Source: JAVBMV01 sp031552145
GTDB lineage: Bacteria; Myxococcota; Myxococcia; Myxococcales; UBA5297
Length of the DNA stretch: 64,000 nt
Direction of reading: 5' to 3'
NCBI GenBank assembly: GCA_031552145.1
Contig: JAVBMV010000001.1
Coordinates: 197,518-261,517 of the forward strand
In this document: positions 60,207 to 64,000 of the stretch, piece after piece
Position numbering within the stretch: position 1 is the stretch's first letter
Layout of the letters: each line of letters opens with the position of its first letter
Notes under the pieces: generated by a model
Seen by the model: only the letters and a program-made list of their open reading frames with translations
Told to the model about the DNA's origin: nothing
Databases searched by the model: none
Made by a program: the position numbers and the translations under genes

Positions 60207-60641
60207 ATGCGCTGGGAGCAGCCATCGCCTTTCGAGGAGCTGAGCCACACCGCCGACATCGGCGTCATCGCGCGCGGCGGTAGCAGGGAGGAAGCCTACG
60301 CGCGCGCGGCGCTCGGTATGGCCCTGCTCCAGGCGGGAGGAGGCCCGCTCGAGGCGCTGCATCGGCGACCGCTCGCCGCCGCGGGCGAAGACCGCGGCGA
60401 GCTGCTGGTCGATCTCTGCCGAGCGCTCCTTCGCTTCTTCTGGGAGGAGCGGCTGCTCCTTTGCGCCATCGAGATCGATGAGCTGGGTGAGCAGGTTCTA
60501 CGGGGGAGCGCATGGCTCTGCCCCTTCGACCCCGAGCGCCATCGCGACGGGATGGAGATCAAGGCGGTGACCTATTTCCGCGCGGCGGTCGAACGCGAGC
60601 CGAGCGGCCTCTTCCGGGCGACGGTGCTCTTCGATATCTGA
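60207..60641 (+). CDS. Archease, RtcB-activating protein
   Basis: The 144-residue protein starts with FEELSHTADIGVIARG, the conserved archease opening, and ends with MEIKAVTYFRAAV and a terminal beta strand FRATVLFDI. These blocks carry the acidic metal ligands and the IKAVTY strand. In this family a histidine often follows TY; here it is Phe. Archease helps RtcB guanylylation, and rtcB is the next gene, 28 bases away. Confidence 0.9.
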   Translation: MRWEQPSPFEELSHTADIGVIARGGSREEAYARAALGMALLQAGGGPLEALHRRPLAAAGEDRGELLVDLCRALLRFFWEERLLLCAIEIDELGEQVLRGSAWLCPFDPERHRDGMEIKAVTYFRAAVEREPSGLFRATVLFDI

Positions 60642-60669
60642 GCGCCGGGTCAGAAAATGGAGCGTTGAC

Positions 60670-62106
<1,437 letters not shown>

Positions 62107-62127
62107 GTTGCCACCATAATAACGCAG

Positions 62128-62157
62128 TTGAGTTCGGGGTTTTGTGTTTTTTATATT
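62128..62157 (+). promoter_or_regulatory. Candidate promoter of the Cys-repeat lipoprotein gene
   Basis: TTGAGT at 62128 and TATATT at 62152 are 18 bases apart in an AT-rich patch that stands out from the GC-rich surroundings. Transcription would start near 62164, about 80 bases before the gene. Confidence 0.45.
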
Positions 62158-62243
62158 GACTGTCGGCGCAGTAATCGCCGGAAGTTGCTCTCTTGCTTGC
62201 CTGTGTCGTAAGCTCTGGGTGTTTTCCCTTACATTCGGAGCGA

Positions 62244-63818
62244 ATGACGATGCGAGCCCTCTGTGGAGTGCAGGTTCTGTGCGTGATGGCAGCCTTTGCG
62301 GCCTGTAGTCCCGACTCGGCGGTGGACGAAGATCCTCGGGCTTGTGGCGCGTTTTTGGTCGACTGCTTTTCTGTCGCGGGGGTGTCGGATGCCGCGTGTG
62401 TGATGGGGTACTGTCGAGCCCTGGCGTGCGAGGTTGGTTATCGGTTGCAGAGCGGTCTTTGTGTCGCTGAACAGAGTCCGACTTCCTGTGGCGCGAATAA
62501 GGTGGATTGTACCGCAGTAGAGGGCGTTGAGACCGCCGTCTGTGAGTCGGGGCTCTGCAAGGCGCTCTCGTGCAAGGCAGGATACCATCTGGATACGGGC
62601 ACGTGCGAGGCAGAGAGCGACAGGGCCTGTGGAGTCGACAAGATCGACTGTTTGGCGCTGCCGGGTGTTGCCGCCGCTTCCTGTGAGGAGGGCGTATGCA
62701 AAGTGCTCGGGTGTAGCGCTGGCTACCATCTCGACGGCGACCGTTGCGCGATGGACAGCGAGACGGCATGCGGCGATCCCAGCGTCAACTGTCTCGAGCA
62801 GCTCGGCGTGGCGACTGCCGAGTGTCTCGAGGGTGCTTGTCGCGCGTTGAGCTGCCTCGAGGACTATCACCTAGAGGACTTCGAGTGTGTTGAAGACAGC
62901 GCCAGTGCTTGCGGTGTAGCTGCGCTCGACTGCATGGAACTCACGGGCGCGGCGACGTCCGAGTGTGTCTCCGGTCTCTGTCGAGCGTCGAGCTGTACAA
63001 GCGGCTATCACCTTCTCGAAGAGGGATCATGCGAAGCGGACAGCGCCACCTCTTGTGGAGAGGAACAGTCTAACTGCATGCTGCAGGGCGGTGTGGTTAG
63101 TGCTTCGTGCGTATTTGGAGCATGCAAGGCGCTAAGCTGCAGCGCGAACTACCACTTGGACGGCACGGCATGCCAGGCAGACAGCCCGACGGTCTGCGGT
63201 GTCTCGAAGACCAACTGCGAGACGATAGTTGGAGTTGCAACGGCCAACTGCGAGCTGGGGGCGTGCAAGGCGCTGAGCTGCAGCGCGAACTACCACCTGG
63301 ACGGCACGGCGTGCCAGGCAGACAGCCCGACTGTCTGCGGTGTCTCGAAGACGAACTGCGAGGCCATTGCGGGAGTTGCGACCGCGACGTGCGACTCGGG
63401 CGTGTGCAAGGTGCAGAGCTGCAGCGCGAACTACCACTTGGACGGCACGGTGTGCGAGGCGGACAGCGCGACTGTTTGCGGCACATCGAAGACGAACTGC
63501 GAGGCCATCGCAGGAGTTGCGACCGCGACGTGCGACTCGGGCGTGTGCAAGGCGCAGAGCTGCAGCGCGAACTATCACCTGAATGGCACAGCGTGCGAGG
63601 CGGACAGCGCGACTGTTTGCGGCACATCGAAGACGAACTGCGAGGCCATCGCGGGAGTTGCGACCGCGACGTGCGACTCGGGCGTGTGCAAGGCGCAGAG
63701 CTGCAGCGCGAACTACCACCTGGACGGCACGGCATGCGAGGCGGACAGCCCGACTGTCTGCGGTGTCTCGAAGACCAACTGCGAGACAATCGCTGGAGTT
63801 GCAACGGCCAACTGCTAG
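62244..63818 (+). CDS. Secreted Cys-rich repeat lipoprotein, ending at an in-frame TAG
   Basis: The likely start is ATG 62244 or 62250, downstream of CGGAG. The product (524 residues from 62244) has a signal peptide with lipobox FAAC and then eleven repeats of 47 residues, the last incomplete. Each repeat has six cysteines in the pattern CG-x5-6-NC, TC, GVC, SC, TAC, with SCSANYHLDGTAC as the most conserved core. The first five repeats are diverged; repeats 7-10 are nearly identical. The TAG at 63816 replaces a GAG (CEL becomes C-stop) at a position where repeat 7 has GAG. Repeats continue in frame after it. The role is unknown; a surface adhesin or matrix protein is a guess. Confidence 0.75.
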   Translation: MTMRALCGVQVLCVMAAFAACSPDSAVDEDPRACGAFLVDCFSVAGVSDAACVMGYCRALACEVGYRLQSGLCVAEQSPTSCGANKVDCTAVEGVETAVCESGLCKALSCKAGYHLDTGTCEAESDRACGVDKIDCLALPGVAAASCEEGVCKVLGCSAGYHLDGDRCAMDSETACGDPSVNCLEQLGVATAECLEGACRALSCLEDYHLEDFECVEDSASACGVAALDCMELTGAATSECVSGLCRASSCTSGYHLLEEGSCEADSATSCGEEQSNCMLQGGVVSASCVFGACKALSCSANYHLDGTACQADSPTVCGVSKTNCETIVGVATANCELGACKALSCSANYHLDGTACQADSPTVCGVSKTNCEAIAGVATATCDSGVCKVQSCSANYHLDGTVCEADSATVCGTSKTNCEAIAGVATATCDSGVCKAQSCSANYHLNGTACEADSATVCGTSKTNCEAIAGVATATCDSGVCKAQSCSANYHLDGTACEADSPTVCGVSKTNCETIAGVATANC

Positions 63819-63968
63819 CTGGGGGCGTGCAAGGCCTTAAGCTGCAGAGCGAACTACCACTTGGACGGCACGGCATGCCAGGCAGACAGCCCGACTGTCT
63901 GCGGTGTCTCGAAGACGAACTGCGAGGCCATCGCAGGAGTTGCGACCGCGACGTGCGACTCGGGCGTA
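62343..63968 (+). repeat. Tandem array of about twelve 141-bp coding repeats
   Basis: The unit is 141 bases (47 codons); for example AGCTGCAGCGCGAAC recurs at 63135, 63276, 63417, 63558 and 63699. Identity is low among the first five units and very high from the sixth unit on, so the 3' half has been expanded or homogenised recently. Confidence 0.85.
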
Positions 63969-63971
63969 TAA
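63819..63971 (+). pseudogene. Continuation of the repeat gene after the nonsense codon
   Basis: After the TAG the same frame stays open for 50 codons and encodes the rest of repeat 11 and half of repeat 12 (LGACKALSCRANYHLDG and SKTNCEAIAGVATATC), then ends at TAA 63969-63971 in the middle of a repeat. It looks like the former 3' part of the gene, now cut off by a point change, or a part read only by readthrough. The sequence beyond 63971 is not repeat-like. Confidence 0.6.
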
Positions 63972-64000
63972 CGGAAGCACACCAGGCTCACCTCCAATCA

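Noticed and set aside
62343..63968. CRISPR array
   Set aside because: The period is 141 bases, every unit is coding in the same frame, and there are no unique spacers.

Overview
The window is chromosomal DNA from a high-GC Gram-negative bacterium, most likely a myxobacterium or close relative (Myxococcota, the former Deltaproteobacteria). Four things point there. The type IV pilus genes run pilA-G-H-I-M-N-O-P-Q, the order known from Myxococcus xanthus apart from a missing pilD. A secreted protease ends in a MYXO-CTERM type tail. The lower mevalonate pathway is encoded in one operon, as in myxobacteria. There are many lipoproteins and Cys-rich surface proteins. No phage, insertion sequence, integrase, tRNA, rRNA or CRISPR array was seen.

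Layout. 1-3.5 kb: a truncated DUF4388-like gene behind a palindromic promoter, then a ferrous-iron operon on the minus strand (DtxR-FeoA fusion, feoB, small Cys-rich membrane protein). 3.6-9 kb: two uncharacterised proteins, a rhomboid-like membrane protein, a thiolase and a membrane-anchored protein. 9-20.4 kb: acyl-CoA dehydrogenase, a degenerate 6-phosphogluconolactonase-like protein, a peptidase-like lipoprotein, a MYXO-CTERM trypsin-like protease, pssA, a divergent GlmS-like enzyme, a small outer-membrane protein, and a thioredoxin-like lipoprotein beside a short DsbD. 20.6-25.7 kb: a complete Fe-S assembly operon (iscS-iscU-iscA-hscB-hscA-fdx) without iscR. 26.3-31.7 kb: the mevalonate operon fni-mvaA-mvk-mvaD-pmk, largely coupled by overlapping stop and start codons. 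31.7-37 kb: an ABC-2 exporter, rnhB and a propionyl/acetyl-CoA carboxyltransferase. 37-46.9 kb: the type IV pilus cluster, with a strong sigma-54 promoter before pilA and a new lipoprotein gene after pilQ. 47-49 kb: a TPR protein and a DsbA-like protein. 49-58.6 kb: eleven closely packed minus-strand genes, thiS-thiG-(thiE-bioF)-bioH-bioC-bioB-bioD-bioA-ruvC-ruvA-ruvB. 58.7-62.1 kb: ahcY, archease and rtcB. 62.2-64 kb: a secreted protein of about twelve Cys-rich 47-residue repeats, interrupted by a nonsense codon.

How the parts fit. The bio genes would make the cofactor used by the carboxylase whose carboxyltransferase is at 35.3-37.0 kb. The Isc system would supply clusters for BioB. The thiolase could feed acetoacetyl-CoA towards mevalonate, but HMG-CoA synthase is not in the window. 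RtcB and archease form a known RNA ligase pair. The most unusual observations are the in-frame ThiE-BioF fusion at the centre of a thiamin-biotin-Holliday junction operon, the DtxR-FeoA fusion, and the homogenising repeat array with its internal stop. Several proteins keep a catalytic fold but have lost the expected active-site residues (rhomboid, 6-phosphogluconolactonase, M61-like peptidase, thioredoxin). All assignments are from reading the sequence; no searches were run.
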